From NCBI GenBank assembly GCA_964404205.1, contig CAYOJD010000019.1:1-32791 (forward strand): a DNA stretch of 32,791 bases, written 5' to 3'. Below, in pieces: positions 17,193 to 25,986 of this stretch; positions within the stretch are counted from its first letter, which is position 1, and the number at the start of each line of letters is the position of its first letter. The DNA is from CAZWBR01 sp964404205. Lineage in GTDB: Bacteria; Bacteroidota; Bacteroidia; Bacteroidales; Prolixibacteraceae. The position numbers and the translations under genes are program-made. The notes under the pieces are model-generated. The model worked only from the letters and a program-made list of their open reading frames with translations. It was not told the origin of the DNA and ran no database searches.

Positions 17193-20033
17193 ATGAGACG
17201 ATTCATCCTTTTCGCCGCAGCAATTATCGCTTTGTCGGCCTGTACCCAGACCAAATGGGAAAAAACCGGCACCGGTGTAGTGGTGCAGCTTAACCCGGAA
17301 TCGGGCAATGGGGCCAAAGCGCTCAAGCTCGATCTGGTCAGCGAACGTATTATCCATGTCGTAGCATCGCCCGACGGAAAATTTGCATCGACCAAAAGCC
17401 TTAGTGTACTGGAACAAAAAAACGCAGTTCCATTCGAAGCTGTTGCTGCCAACGACACCCTGGTGGTTTCGGCCGCCAAAGTGCAAGCCAAGGTTGCCTT
17501 GAAAACCGGACAGGTTATTTTTTGCGACGAAAAAGGGAATTTAATTACCCGCGAACGTGAAAAGAGCCGTTCGTTTACCCCCATCACCGTCGAAGGCACC
17601 AATGGATACAGCTTTACGCAGGTATTCGACTCGCCCGACGATGAGGCCTTCTACGGCCTCGGCCAGCACCAAAGCGACGAGTTCAACTACAAAGGACTGA
17701 ATGAAATTCTTTTTCAATACAACACAAAAGTTTCTGTGCCATTTGTTGTTTCCAATAAAAACTATGGTATTTTGTGGGATAACTACTCGGTAACCAAGTT
17801 TGGCGACCCACGCGACTACTCCGAAATAGACCTTTTCAAACTTTTCGACGCCAAAGGCGAAGAGGGTGGTTTAACAGCTACTTATTACATCGAATCAGAT
17901 ACGGCCAAAATTTTCGCCGAAAGGAAAGAGTCGGCCATCGATTATGAAAACCTCGAAACCATTAAAAACTTCCCCGAAAAATTCCCATTCCCCCATTCAA
18001 CCATTGTATGGAAAGGCAATCTCGAACCGAAAGAGAGTGGCCTGTACCATTTCAAACTCTATTATGCCGGTTATACCAAAGTGTACATCAACGACGAACT
18101 GGTGGTTCCCGAAAGATGGAGAACCGCATGGAATCCGAACACTTATAAATTTGCCAAAGAACTCGAACAAGGCAAGAAATATGCACTCCGGCTGGAATGG
18201 AAACCCGATGGCGGCGTTTCGTATATCGGACTGAAAGCCCTTAGCCCGGTAGCCCCCGCCAACCAGAAGGCCCTCACGCTTACCTCCGAAATGGGAGACC
18301 AAATCGACTACTACTTTATCCGCGGCAACAATATGGACGAAGTGATTGGTGGCTACCGCGAACTGACCGGCAAATCGCAAATCATGCCTCAGTGGGCCAT
18401 GGGTTACTGGCAAAGCCGCGAACGATACAAAACAGATAAAGAGCTGGTTGACGTGGTAAAAGAGTACCGCAAACGGAATATCCCGCTCGACAATATCGTG
18501 CTAGACTGGAGCTACTGGCCGGTCGATGGCTGGGGCTCACACCAATTTGATTCTATCCGATTCCCCGAACCGGCCAAAATGGTCGATGAGGTGCACCAGA
18601 TGAATGCCAAAATTATGATTTCGGTCTGGCCGAAGTTTTACCATACCACCGACCATTATAAAGCCTTCGACGAAAAAGGATGGATGTACCGTCAAGCAGT
18701 AAAAGACAGTATCCGCGACTGGATTGGCAAAGGCTACATCGGTTCGTTTTATGACGCCTACAGTGCCGATGCCCGCAAACTCTTCTGGGAACAGATGCGC
18801 GAACATATCTACACCAAAGGGTTCGATGCCTGGTGGATGGATGCCTCTGAACCGGATATTCTCTCGAATGCCAGCATCGAGTACCGCAAAAAACTGATGA
18901 CCCCTACTGCATTAGGGCCATCGACCAAATATTTCAACGCTTATGCCCTCATGAATGCCGAGGCTATCTATGACGGCCAGCGCGGTGTCGACCCCGACAA
19001 ACGGGTATTTCTGCTCACCCGGTCAGGCTTCCTTGGCTTGCAACGTTACTCTACAGCCACCTGGAGTGGCGATATTGGTACCCGTTGGGAAGATATGAAA
19101 GCGCAGATTTCGGCGGGTCTGAACTTTGCCCTTTCGGGAATTCCTTACTGGACTATGGATATTGGCGGATTCTGTGTCGAAGGGCGCTACGAAAGAGCCA
19201 AAGAGGGTTCGGAAGATTTGAACGAATGGCGCGAACTGAATGCCCGCTGGTACCAATTCGGCGCTTTCTGTCCGCTCTTCCGCAGCCATGGCCAGTATCC
19301 CTACCGCGAAGTGTTCAATATCGCCCCGGAAAGCCATCCGGCCTACAAAAGCATGGTCTATTACAATAAACTGCGCTACCGCCTGATGCCTTACATCTAC
19401 TCGCTGGCCGGTATGACCTGGTTCAACGACTACACCATTATGCGTGCACTGGTGATGGATTTTCCGAACGACACGCAGGTGAACAACATTGGCGACCAGT
19501 ATATGTTTGGCCCATCGCTGATGGTGGCCCCTGTTTATCAGTACAAGGCACGCAACCGCGAAGTCTACTTCCCGGCAGGCAACAACTGGTACGATTTCTA
19601 CAGTGGCAAATCCATCAATGGAGGACAGAAACAGAACATCGATGCACCTTACGAACAGTTACCTATATTCGTCAAAGAAGGTTCAATCGTTCCTTTCGGC
19701 CCTGAAATCAATTATACCGGAGAGAAACCAGCCGATACAATTACCCTTTATGTTTACACCGGACAGAATGGCCAATTCAATCTATATGAAGACGAAGCAG
19801 TTAACTACAACTACGAAAAAGGGAAATATACCAATATCCCGCTTTTGTGGGACGAAGCCACCGGCAAACTTACCATTGGCGAACGCCAGGGCCAGTTCGA
19901 CGGAATGTTAACCAAACGGACCTTCAATATCGTTTGGGTAACCCCCGAAAAACCGGTAGCCTTTAACCTGGGTGCCCAACCGGCCCAGTCGGTTATCTGG
20001 GAAGGACAAGCCGTTGAGGTAATACGCAAATAG
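17193..20033 (+). CDS. GH31 alpha-xylosidase lipoprotein with inserted PA14 domain
   Basis: This is a 946-residue GH31 enzyme. The start at ATG 17193 gives a lipoprotein signal with lipobox ALSAC (Cys17); an upstream in-frame start at 17103 was rejected because it overlaps the -7 box. The N-terminal beta-sandwich is interrupted at about residues 225-350 by a PA14 domain (WKGNLEPKESGLYHFKLYYAGYTKVYINDE region). The barrel carries the nucleophile Asp550 in WWMDASEPD and the acid/base Asp627 in WSGDIGTRW. This layout and length match the PA14-containing alpha-xylosidases of Bacteroidota xyloglucan loci. Those enzymes remove alpha-1,6-linked xylose from the non-reducing end of xyloglucan oligosaccharides, after which a GH3 beta-glucosidase can act. 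Activity is inferred from architecture. The gene is flanked by terminators and has its own candidate promoter. Confidence 0.87.
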   Translation: MRRFILFAAAIIALSACTQTKWEKTGTGVVVQLNPESGNGAKALKLDLVSERIIHVVASPDGKFASTKSLSVLEQKNAVPFEAVAANDTLVVSAAKVQAKVALKTGQVIFCDEKGNLITREREKSRSFTPITVEGTNGYSFTQVFDSPDDEAFYGLGQHQSDEFNYKGLNEILFQYNTKVSVPFVVSNKNYGILWDNYSVTKFGDPRDYSEIDLFKLFDAKGEEGGLTATYYIESDTAKIFAERKESAIDYENLETIKNFPEKFPFPHSTIVWKGNLEPKESGLYHFKLYYAGYTKVYINDELVVPERWRTAWNPNTYKFAKELEQGKKYALRLEWKPDGGVSYIGLKALSPVAPANQKALTLTSEMGDQIDYYFIRGNNMDEVIGGYRELTGKSQIMPQWAMGYWQSRERYKTDKELVDVVKEYRKRNIPLDNIVLDWSYWPVDGWGSHQFDSIRFPEPAKMVDEVHQMNAKIMISVWPKFYHTTDHYKAFDEKGWMYRQAVKDSIRDWIGKGYIGSFYDAYSADARKLFWEQMREHIYTKGFDAWWMDASEPDILSNASIEYRKKLMTPTALGPSTKYFNAYALMNAEAIYDGQRGVDPDKRVFLLTRSGFLGLQRYSTATWSGDIGTRWEDMKAQISAGLNFALSGIPYWTMDIGGFCVEGRYERAKEGSEDLNEWRELNARWYQFGAFCPLFRSHGQYPYREVFNIAPESHPAYKSMVYYNKLRYRLMPYIYSLAGMTWFNDYTIMRALVMDFPNDTQVNNIGDQYMFGPSLMVAPVYQYKARNREVYFPAGNNWYDFYSGKSINGGQKQNIDAPYEQLPIFVKEGSIVPFGPEINYTGEKPADTITLYVYTGQNGQFNLYEDEAVNYNYEKGKYTNIPLLWDEATGKLTIGERQGQFDGMLTKRTFNIVWVTPEKPVAFNLGAQPAQSVIWEGQAVEVIRK

Positions 20034-20053
20034 ATACGTTTATTTCAAATCAT

Positions 20054-20090
20054 AAAACCGGGAATAGCCGCTGCGCTTCTCCCGGTTTTT
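20054..20090 (+). terminator. Intrinsic terminator after the GH31 gene
   Basis: AAAACCGGGA (20054-20063) pairs with TCCCGGTTTT (20080-20089) around a 16-nt loop and runs into a T-rich tail. It ends the GH31 unit before the GH92 gene. Confidence 0.87.
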
Positions 20091-20186
20091 CTTTTCAGTA
20101 GACTCAACCCCAAAGAAAACGTCAACGGATAGACGAAAATGATCGACCTCTTCCCGCCTTCAAATAACAGGAGCCGATTTTATCCC

Positions 20187-20194
20187 TATTTTTG
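20187..20194 (+). promoter_or_regulatory. Candidate -7 promoter box for the GH92 gene
   Basis: TATTTTTG is an exact TAnnTTTG match 26 bp before the GH92 ATG and after the GH31 terminator. It implies a very short leader. No clear -33 element is seen. Confidence 0.45.
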
Positions 20195-20220
20195 CACCAC
20201 ACACAACAACAAGCTAAGCT

Positions 20221-22494
20221 ATGCGCAAACTCACCGCCTTTCTGGCAACGACCCTTTTAACCCTGTCGCTCCACGCCCAAACTTCATCGCCCGTCGATTT
20301 GGTACATCCGTTAATCGGCAGCGATTCTAATTTCGCATTGTCAAACGGAAATACCTACCCGGCAATCGCCATGCCCTGGGGGATGAATTTCTGGACACCC
20401 CAAACGGCCAAAATGGGCGACGGTTGGGTTTATGCTTACGATGCCACTAAAATTCAAGGGTTTAAACAGACCCACCAGCCCAGTCCGTGGATAAACGACT
20501 ACGGGCAATTCTCGCTCTTCCCGATGACCGGTGAACTGAAAATCAAAGGAGAAAAGCGTGCCAGTTGGTTCTCGCACAAAGCCGAAACGGTGAAGCCGCA
20601 CTACTACAGCGTCTACCTGGCCGATTATGATGTGACCACCGAAATTACCCCCACCGAGAGAGCGGCCATTTTCCGGTTCACCTTTCCCGACAACAAGCAG
20701 TGGTGGGTGCTGATTGATGCTTTCGACAGAGGCTCACAAATAAAAATTATCCCCACCGAAAATAAAATTGTGGGTTACAGCACCCGCAACAGTGGCGGGG
20801 TACCCGATAACTTCAGAAACTATTTTGTAGTGGTTTTCGATAAACCATTTGCCGAAAGTTTGGTATGGAAAGACTCTGTAGTTGTTAATAACCTGAAAGA
20901 GCTAACCGACCATCACGTAGGGGCAGCCCTCCGCTTCGAAACCCGAAAAGGAGAAAAGGTACATGCCCGCGTGGCCTCTTCGTTTATCAGTACCGAACAG
21001 GCCGAACTCAACCTGAAAGAGCTGGGCAGCGATACCTTCGACCAGGTGTGCGAGAAAGGGAGAGATGTCTGGGACAAAGCGCTTTCGCGAATCGAAATCG
21101 AAGGCGGAACCATCGACCAGCAACGTATTTTCTACTCCAGCCTCTACCGCACAATGCTCTTCCCGCGTAAATTCTTCGAATACGATGCCAGCGGCAAGGT
21201 GATGCACTACAGTCCGTACAACGGCAAAGTATTGCCCGGATATATGTTTACCGATAACGGCTTTTGGGACACTTTCCGTGCGGTATTTCCCTTCTTTAAC
21301 CTGATGCACCCCTCGCTGAATGCCCAAATCCAGGAAGGGCTGGTAAATGCCTACAACGAAAGCGGCTGGTTACCCGAATGGGCCAGCCCCGGCCATCGCG
21401 ACTGCATGATTGGTTCCAACTCGGCTACCCTGATTGCCGATGCCTATTTGAAGGGCACCCGCGGGTATGATATTGACAAATTATACGAAGCAGTCCTGAA
21501 AAACAGTGAAAATGAAGGCCCGCTCTCGTCGGTCGGCCGTGCAGGTGCTTCGTACTACAACCAACTGGGCTATGTACCCTACGATGTAAAAATCAATGAA
21601 AATACGGCCCGTACGCTCGAATATGCCTATGCCGACTGGACCATTATGCAGCTGGCCAAAGCGCTGAAAAGGCCCCAAAGCGAAATCGACCGCTTTGCCC
21701 AACGGAGCCTAAACTACCGTAACGTGTTCGACCCGGAAACAAAACTGATGCGCGGCAAGAACCAGGATGGAAAGTTCCAGTCGCCCTTCAATCCCTTCAA
21801 ATGGGGCGATGCCTTCACCGAAGGCAACAGTTGGCACTATACATGGTCGGTCTTCCACGACATACAGGGATTGATTGATTTGATGGGAGGGAAAAGGTCG
21901 TTTACCCAAATGCTCGACTCGGTCTTTGTGGTACCCCCCGTTTTCGACGACTCCTATTACGGCTTTGTGATACACGAAATCCGCGAGATGCAAATTATGA
22001 ATATGGGCAATTATGCCCACGGCAATCAGCCCATCCAACACATGATTTATCTCTACAACTATGCCGGTCAGCCGTGGAAAACGCAATACTGGGTACGCGA
22101 AGTGATGAACCGGATGTATACCCCGGCCCCCGATGGTTACTGCGGCGACGAGGACAACGGGCAAACATCGGCCTGGTATGTCTTCAGTGCCATGGGTTTC
22201 TACCCGGTCTGCCCCGGCAGCGACCAGTATGTGCTGGGGGCCCCGCTCTTCAACAAGGTTACCCTCCATCTCGAAAACGGGAAAAAGGTCGAAATTGAAG
22301 CACCGGGCAACGGCGATGCCAACCGCTATATCCAGTCGGCCACCTTTAATGGCAAGCCCTGGAACAAAAACTGGATTAGTTATACCGAACTGATGAAGGG
22401 GGCCAAAATGGGCTTTACCATGGGGGCTACTCCCAACAAAACTCGTGGAACCACTGACGCAGATTTCCCCTACTCGTTCTCGAACGAAAAATAA
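20221..22494 (+). CDS. GH92 exo-alpha-mannosidase (alpha-1,2 type predicted)
   Basis: This is a 757-residue GH92 enzyme, full length for the family. A Sec signal covers about residues 1-20 (ending SLHAQ). The family's N-terminal block GNTYPAIAMPWGMNFWTPQ is present. The catalytic acid is likely Glu534 in TEGNSWHYTW, and the base pair Asp643/Asp645 in GDEDNGQTSAW. A His585-Glu586 pair in VIHEIREM matches the pair associated with alpha-1,2-mannose selectivity in the characterised Bacteroides enzyme BT3990 (numbering from memory). GH92 enzymes are calcium-dependent, inverting and exo-acting on alpha-mannosides from N-glycans or yeast mannan. This substrate does not match the xyloglucan theme of the GH31/GH3 neighbours, and the gene appears to be transcribed on its own. 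Confidence 0.92.
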   Translation: MRKLTAFLATTLLTLSLHAQTSSPVDLVHPLIGSDSNFALSNGNTYPAIAMPWGMNFWTPQTAKMGDGWVYAYDATKIQGFKQTHQPSPWINDYGQFSLFPMTGELKIKGEKRASWFSHKAETVKPHYYSVYLADYDVTTEITPTERAAIFRFTFPDNKQWWVLIDAFDRGSQIKIIPTENKIVGYSTRNSGGVPDNFRNYFVVVFDKPFAESLVWKDSVVVNNLKELTDHHVGAALRFETRKGEKVHARVASSFISTEQAELNLKELGSDTFDQVCEKGRDVWDKALSRIEIEGGTIDQQRIFYSSLYRTMLFPRKFFEYDASGKVMHYSPYNGKVLPGYMFTDNGFWDTFRAVFPFFNLMHPSLNAQIQEGLVNAYNESGWLPEWASPGHRDCMIGSNSATLIADAYLKGTRGYDIDKLYEAVLKNSENEGPLSSVGRAGASYYNQLGYVPYDVKINENTARTLEYAYADWTIMQLAKALKRPQSEIDRFAQRSLNYRNVFDPETKLMRGKNQDGKFQSPFNPFKWGDAFTEGNSWHYTWSVFHDIQGLIDLMGGKRSFTQMLDSVFVVPPVFDDSYYGFVIHEIREMQIMNMGNYAHGNQPIQHMIYLYNYAGQPWKTQYWVREVMNRMYTPAPDGYCGDEDNGQTSAWYVFSAMGFYPVCPGSDQYVLGAPLFNKVTLHLENGKKVEIEAPGNGDANRYIQSATFNGKPWNKNWISYTELMKGAKMGFTMGATPNKTRGTTDADFPYSFSNEK

Positions 22495-22604
22495 TAACCC
22501 TATTCCCTGTTCCGGTGAAAACCTAAAAAAATCCCTTGCTGTTGCAACGTTGTACGGTGTAGCAGAAATATACCTTTCACTGTATACTCATTATAGTAAA
22601 GGAG

Positions 22605-22659
22605 AAAAAATATGGGTTTCTGTGCTGTTGCTGTACTCTATCTGTACTCTATCTGTACT
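22605..22659 (+). repeat. 55-bp sequence at the left edge of the gap (copy 1), with 11-bp tandem repeat
   Basis: This 55-mer ends exactly at the first N and is identical to 22760-22814. Its 3' part consists of 2.5 copies of an 11-bp unit, TGTACTCTATC. Upstream, AAGGAG (22599-22604) lies 7 nt before an ATG at 22612. If the two copies are merged, this opens a 16-codon frame (MGFCAVAVLYLYSICT) ending in TAA. Whether that peptide is made is unknown. Confidence 0.85.
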
Positions 22660-22759
22660 NNNNNNNNNNNNNNNNNNNNNNNNNNNNNNNNNNNNNNNNN
22701 NNNNNNNNNNNNNNNNNNNNNNNNNNNNNNNNNNNNNNNNNNNNNNNNNNNNNNNNNNN
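22660..22759. other. Assembly gap of 100 N
   Basis: Exactly 100 undetermined bases, the conventional length for a scaffold gap of unknown size. The true distance cannot be known from this sequence, and the identical flanks suggest that it may be zero or negative. Confidence 0.98.
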
Positions 22760-22814
22760 AAAAAATATGGGTTTCTGTGCTGTTGCTGTACTCTATCTGT
22801 ACTCTATCTGTACT
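22760..22814 (+). repeat. 55-bp sequence at the right edge of the gap (copy 2)
   Basis: Identical over all 55 bases to 22605-22659 and starting at the first base after the N run. It is followed by TAAATAGTAC, which supplies the stop codon of the 16-codon frame. The exact end-to-start identity is what two contigs sharing one k-mer would show. Confidence 0.85.
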
Positions 22815-22848
22815 TAAATAGTACAACAAGTATACTGAAATAGCATTG

Positions 22849-22882
22849 AAAATATATCGCTACTACTACGATGATATATTTT
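22849..22882. repeat. AT-rich perfect inverted repeat
   Basis: AAAATATATC (22849-22858) and GATATATTTT (22873-22882) are perfect 10-bp arms around a 14-nt loop. With A and T runs at its two ends it could work as a weak bidirectional terminator between the convergent GH92 and leuS genes, or as a protein-binding site. It may belong to the same repeat-rich element as the gap flanks. Confidence 0.5.
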
Positions 22883-22955
22883 AAGCGATGGGACAGGATT
22901 ATCAGCAACCGGAATTTCGGGGCACTTTGATGGTCTGTTCTCAGGAATGGGCACT

Positions 22956-23000
22956 AAAAAAATCTCCCGCAACTGGTGTTTCGCACCTGCTGCGGGAGAT
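22956..23000 (-). terminator. Intrinsic terminator of leuS
   Basis: On the minus strand ATCTCCCGCA (23000-22991) pairs perfectly with TGCGGGAGAT (22971-22962). An inner GGTG/CACC stem closes the loop, and a run of T (22962-22956) follows. It lies 75 bp after the leuS stop. The plus strand has no T run after the stem, so it works in the leuS direction. Confidence 0.92.
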
Positions 23001-23074
23001 AGTATAGCTAAATGATTTTCAACCACTTCGCTGTGAAACAGCCGGGTGGCTGCTGCCGCAAAAGAGCTGAAAAA

Positions 23075-25735
23075 TTATTTCACCACCACATTGATAATCT
23101 TGTTGGGTACCACAATGGTTTTGGCAATGGTTTTTCCCTCAATCCATTTGGTTGTCATCTCGTGGGCCAGAACCGCTTTTTCAACATCGGCAGGGGCCAT
23201 ATCGACTGGAAGGGCAATTTTGAAACGCACTTTCCCGTTAAACGAAACGGGGTATTCAAACTCGTCTTCCACCAGGTATGATTCGTTCACTTCGGGCCAC
23301 GGCTGTTGGCTCACGCTGGGCGCATTGCCGTAAACTTCCCACATCTCTTCGGCCAGGTGCGGGGCAAAAGGGGCCAGTACCTTAAAGAATGTTTCGGCTG
23401 ATGCCTTGGCCACCTTTCCGGCTTTGTAGCACTGGTTGGTGAAAATCATCATCTGCGAAATGGCCGTGTTGAACTTCATATCTTCGATATTCTCGCCCAC
23501 TTTTTTGATGGTCTGGTGAAGCGCCTTCAACGTTTCGCGGCTTTCATCGCCTTCTGCCACATTATTCATATCGCCAAAAAAGGCTACCACGCGGCGCAGA
23601 AAGTTATACACCCCTTTCACGCCGTTTTCGGTCCAAGGCTTGGTGGCATCGAGCGGGCCGATAAACATCTCGTACAGCCGCAGCGAATCGGCGCCGTAGC
23701 GGGCCACCACATCGTCGGGGTTCACCACGTTTTTCAGCGATTTCGACATTTTGGCCACGATTTGTTTCAGCTCTTCACCCGTTTCGGTATGAAAATATTT
23801 GCCCTCCTTATCCTCGACCATATCGGAAGGCACTTTCGACCCCGAGGCCGTTTCGTAGGCAAAGGCGAGAATCATCCCCTGGTTGTAGAGCTTCTGATAA
23901 GGTTCGTTGGTCGAGACAATGCCCAAATCGAACAGCACTTTATGCCAGAAACGGCTGTAAAGCAGGTGCAAAACCGCGTGTTCGGCGCCACCTACATACA
24001 GATCGACCGGCATCCAGTAGTTCTCTTTGGCCTTGCTGAAGGGTTCGGCATCGTTCTTTGGGTCGATGTAGCGCAGGTAGTACCAGCACGAGCCAGCCCA
24101 CTGGGGCATGGTATTGGTTTCGCGACGACCTTTGCGGCCAGCGCTATCGGTTACCGTTAGCCACTCTCCGGCATTCGACAGTGGCGATTCACCTGTTTCG
24201 CCGGGTTGGTATTTCTCTACTACAGGAAGTTGCAACGGCAGTTCGGTATCGTTCAATACGGAAACTTCGCCATCTTCCCAATGGATAACCGGGAAGGGTT
24301 CGCCCCAGTAACGCTGTCGGCTGAACAACCAGTCGCGTATTTTATAATTGACGGTTGCCTTGCCGAGCCCCTCTTTATCGAGCCATTTGATAATGGTGCG
24401 GATGCCCTCCTCTTTCGACAATCCGTTGATGTCGATTCCGGTAATGCGATTGGCCGAGTTAATGTAAGCCCCGTCTTCGGTCCAGCAAGCCTTGCCGGCC
24501 AATACCTTTTCGCGCATTTCGCCTTCGGCACTCTTCGGGTCGAGGATGCAGATAACCGGGATTTGGAAGGCCTGGGCAAATTCGAAGTCGCGGGTATCGT
24601 GTGCCGGTACAGCCATGATGGCCCCTGTTCCGTAACCCATCAACACGTAGTCGGCCACCCAGACGGGGATTTTTGCCCCGTTCACCGGATTGATGGCATA
24701 GGTCCCGGTAAAGACTCCGGTTTTTTCCTTAGCCAAATCGGTACGGTCGAGGTCGCTCTTCAATGCTGCGTTGCGTACATAGCTTTCGACGGCCTCTTTT
24801 TGTGCTGTTGTAGTCAGTTCGCCAACCAATTCATGTTCGGGAGCCACCACCATATAGGTCGCGCCAAACAGCGTGTCGGGGCGGGTGGTATAAACCCTTA
24901 GTTTTTTGTCCGTGTTTTCGAGTTGGAAATCGACTTCGGCACCGGTGGAACGGCCAATCCAGTTGCGCTGCATATCTTTTACCCCTTCGGGCCAGTCGAG
25001 GCCATCGAGCCCTTCGATCAGCCTTTCGGCATAGTGCGGGATGCGGAGCATCCACTGTTTCAGGAAACGTCGTTCAACCTCTTTGGTGCCGCACTTTTCG
25101 TGCGAACCGTCGTTGAGCACCTCTTCGTTGGCACAAACGGTTTTACAATTGCGGCAGTACCACACCTGGGCATTGTCGTAGTAGGCCAGTCGCTTTTCGT
25201 CGATGTAACGGCGAACGGCCTCCTTCCCTTTGGCTTCGATATCGGCAGGGATGGAAAGTTCGCCGATAGGGCGCCCTTTTTTCAGTTCCGTGTCGAACCA
25301 GGTGTTGTAGAGGCGGATAAAAATCCATTGCGTCCATTTAAAATAGGCCGGGTCTGTGGTATTGATTTCGCGGTCCCAGTCGTAGCTCAGCCCCAGCGAC
25401 TGAATCTGCCGGCGAAAGGTATCGCAGTTTTTTTGTGTGGTAATGGCCGGATGGGTGCCGGTTTGAATGGCATATTGTTCGGCCGGGAGCCCAAAGGCAT
25501 CCCAACCCATGGGATGCAACACATTGAAACCTTTGCTCCGTTTGTAACGGCAAATGATATCGGTAGCCGTGTAGCCTTCGGGATGGCCTACATGCAAGCC
25601 GGCACCGGAAGGATAAGGAAACATGTCGAGACAATAATATTTAGGTTTCGAGAAATCGTCTTCGGTTTTAAAGATTTTCTTTTCGGCCCAGTATTGTTGC
25701 CATTTTACCTCTATCTCTTTGAATTGATATTCCAT
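23075..25735 (-). CDS. leuS: Leucyl-tRNA synthetase
   Basis: This is an 886-residue class I aminoacyl-tRNA synthetase that charges tRNA-Leu in the cytoplasm. The HIGH-type motif is HVGH at residues 48-51 after MFPYPSGAG. The CP1 editing domain is present, with TTRPDTLFGAT at about 285 and GYGTGAIMAVPAHD at about 370. KMSKSLKNVVNPDD at about 660 is the KMSKS loop. An anticodon-binding helical domain and a short C-terminal domain ending NKIINVVVK complete the protein. It is complete and the right length for bacteria. It is transcribed alone, towards the GH92 gene, and divergently from gdhA. Confidence 0.97.
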   Translation of the reverse strand: MEYQFKEIEVKWQQYWAEKKIFKTEDDFSKPKYYCLDMFPYPSGAGLHVGHPEGYTATDIICRYKRSKGFNVLHPMGWDAFGLPAEQYAIQTGTHPAITTQKNCDTFRRQIQSLGLSYDWDREINTTDPAYFKWTQWIFIRLYNTWFDTELKKGRPIGELSIPADIEAKGKEAVRRYIDEKRLAYYDNAQVWYCRNCKTVCANEEVLNDGSHEKCGTKEVERRFLKQWMLRIPHYAERLIEGLDGLDWPEGVKDMQRNWIGRSTGAEVDFQLENTDKKLRVYTTRPDTLFGATYMVVAPEHELVGELTTTAQKEAVESYVRNAALKSDLDRTDLAKEKTGVFTGTYAINPVNGAKIPVWVADYVLMGYGTGAIMAVPAHDTRDFEFAQAFQIPVICILDPKSAEGEMREKVLAGKACWTEDGAYINSANRITGIDINGLSKEEGIRTIIKWLDKEGLGKATVNYKIRDWLFSRQRYWGEPFPVIHWEDGEVSVLNDTELPLQLPVVEKYQPGETGESPLSNAGEWLTVTDSAGRKGRRETNTMPQWAGSCWYYLRYIDPKNDAEPFSKAKENYWMPVDLYVGGAEHAVLHLLYSRFWHKVLFDLGIVSTNEPYQKLYNQGMILAFAYETASGSKVPSDMVEDKEGKYFHTETGEELKQIVAKMSKSLKNVVNPDDVVARYGADSLRLYEMFIGPLDATKPWTENGVKGVYNFLRRVVAFFGDMNNVAEGDESRETLKALHQTIKKVGENIEDMKFNTAISQMMIFTNQCYKAGKVAKASAETFFKVLAPFAPHLAEEMWEVYGNAPSVSQQPWPEVNESYLVEDEFEYPVSFNGKVRFKIALPVDMAPADVEKAVLAHEMTTKWIEGKTIAKTIVVPNKIINVVVK

Positions 25736-25771
25736 GGGTTCAAACGTTTTGATACTTTTTGGTTTAAGCTG

Positions 25772-25779
25772 CGAAAATA
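25772..25779 (-). promoter_or_regulatory. Candidate -7 box for leuS
   Basis: On the minus strand TATTTTCG matches TAnnTTTG at 7 of 8 positions and lies 36 bp before the leuS start. Confidence 0.35.
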
Positions 25780-25986
25780 CAGTTTATTCCCGTTTCTGCG
25801 GTGGTTAAACCAAGTTTTTATTCCCCCTGAAAGCCATTCAGAAATGAATCCGGCAACTTTTCATCTCGATTCAGTTACAAACTGTAAGCGAATGCTGCAC
25901 GCGGAAGGCTGTTTTTCAATTTTTATCGAATAATTACTAAAACTTTGATTTTGTTTGTTTTAACTATTTTTTTCTGCTAAAAATCA

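Larger units (their letters stand above)
22495..23074. other. Non-coding region between convergent GH92 and leuS genes, with assembly gap
   Basis: I see no supported gene in these 580 bp. The region holds a 100-N gap with duplicated 55-bp flanks, an 11-bp tandem repeat, several imperfect inverted repeats (TTTCActGTATAC at 22575-22587 against GTATACTGAAA at 22830-22840; GTTGTAC at 22549-22555 against GTACAAC at 22821-22827), an AT-rich palindrome and the leuS terminator. Apparent reading frames across the N run are artefacts. Confidence 0.6.

Noticed and set aside
22605..22814. CRISPR array
   Set aside because: The 11-bp units are contiguous with no spacers, and the 55-bp copies flank only an N run; no cas genes are present.
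22445..22843. Reading frames on both strands that run across the N block
   Set aside because: They depend on undetermined bases translated as X and on the duplicated gap flanks, so they are artefacts.
22814..23026. Minus-strand 70-codon frame after leuS
   Set aside because: It runs through the leuS terminator hairpin and the AT-rich palindrome and has no protein-like features.
24923..25933. Long plus-strand frame of 336 codons antisense to leuS, and a second one at 24206-24901
   Set aside because: Both lie opposite the strongly supported leuS frame and have no start context or recognisable family; they are codon-bias shadows.
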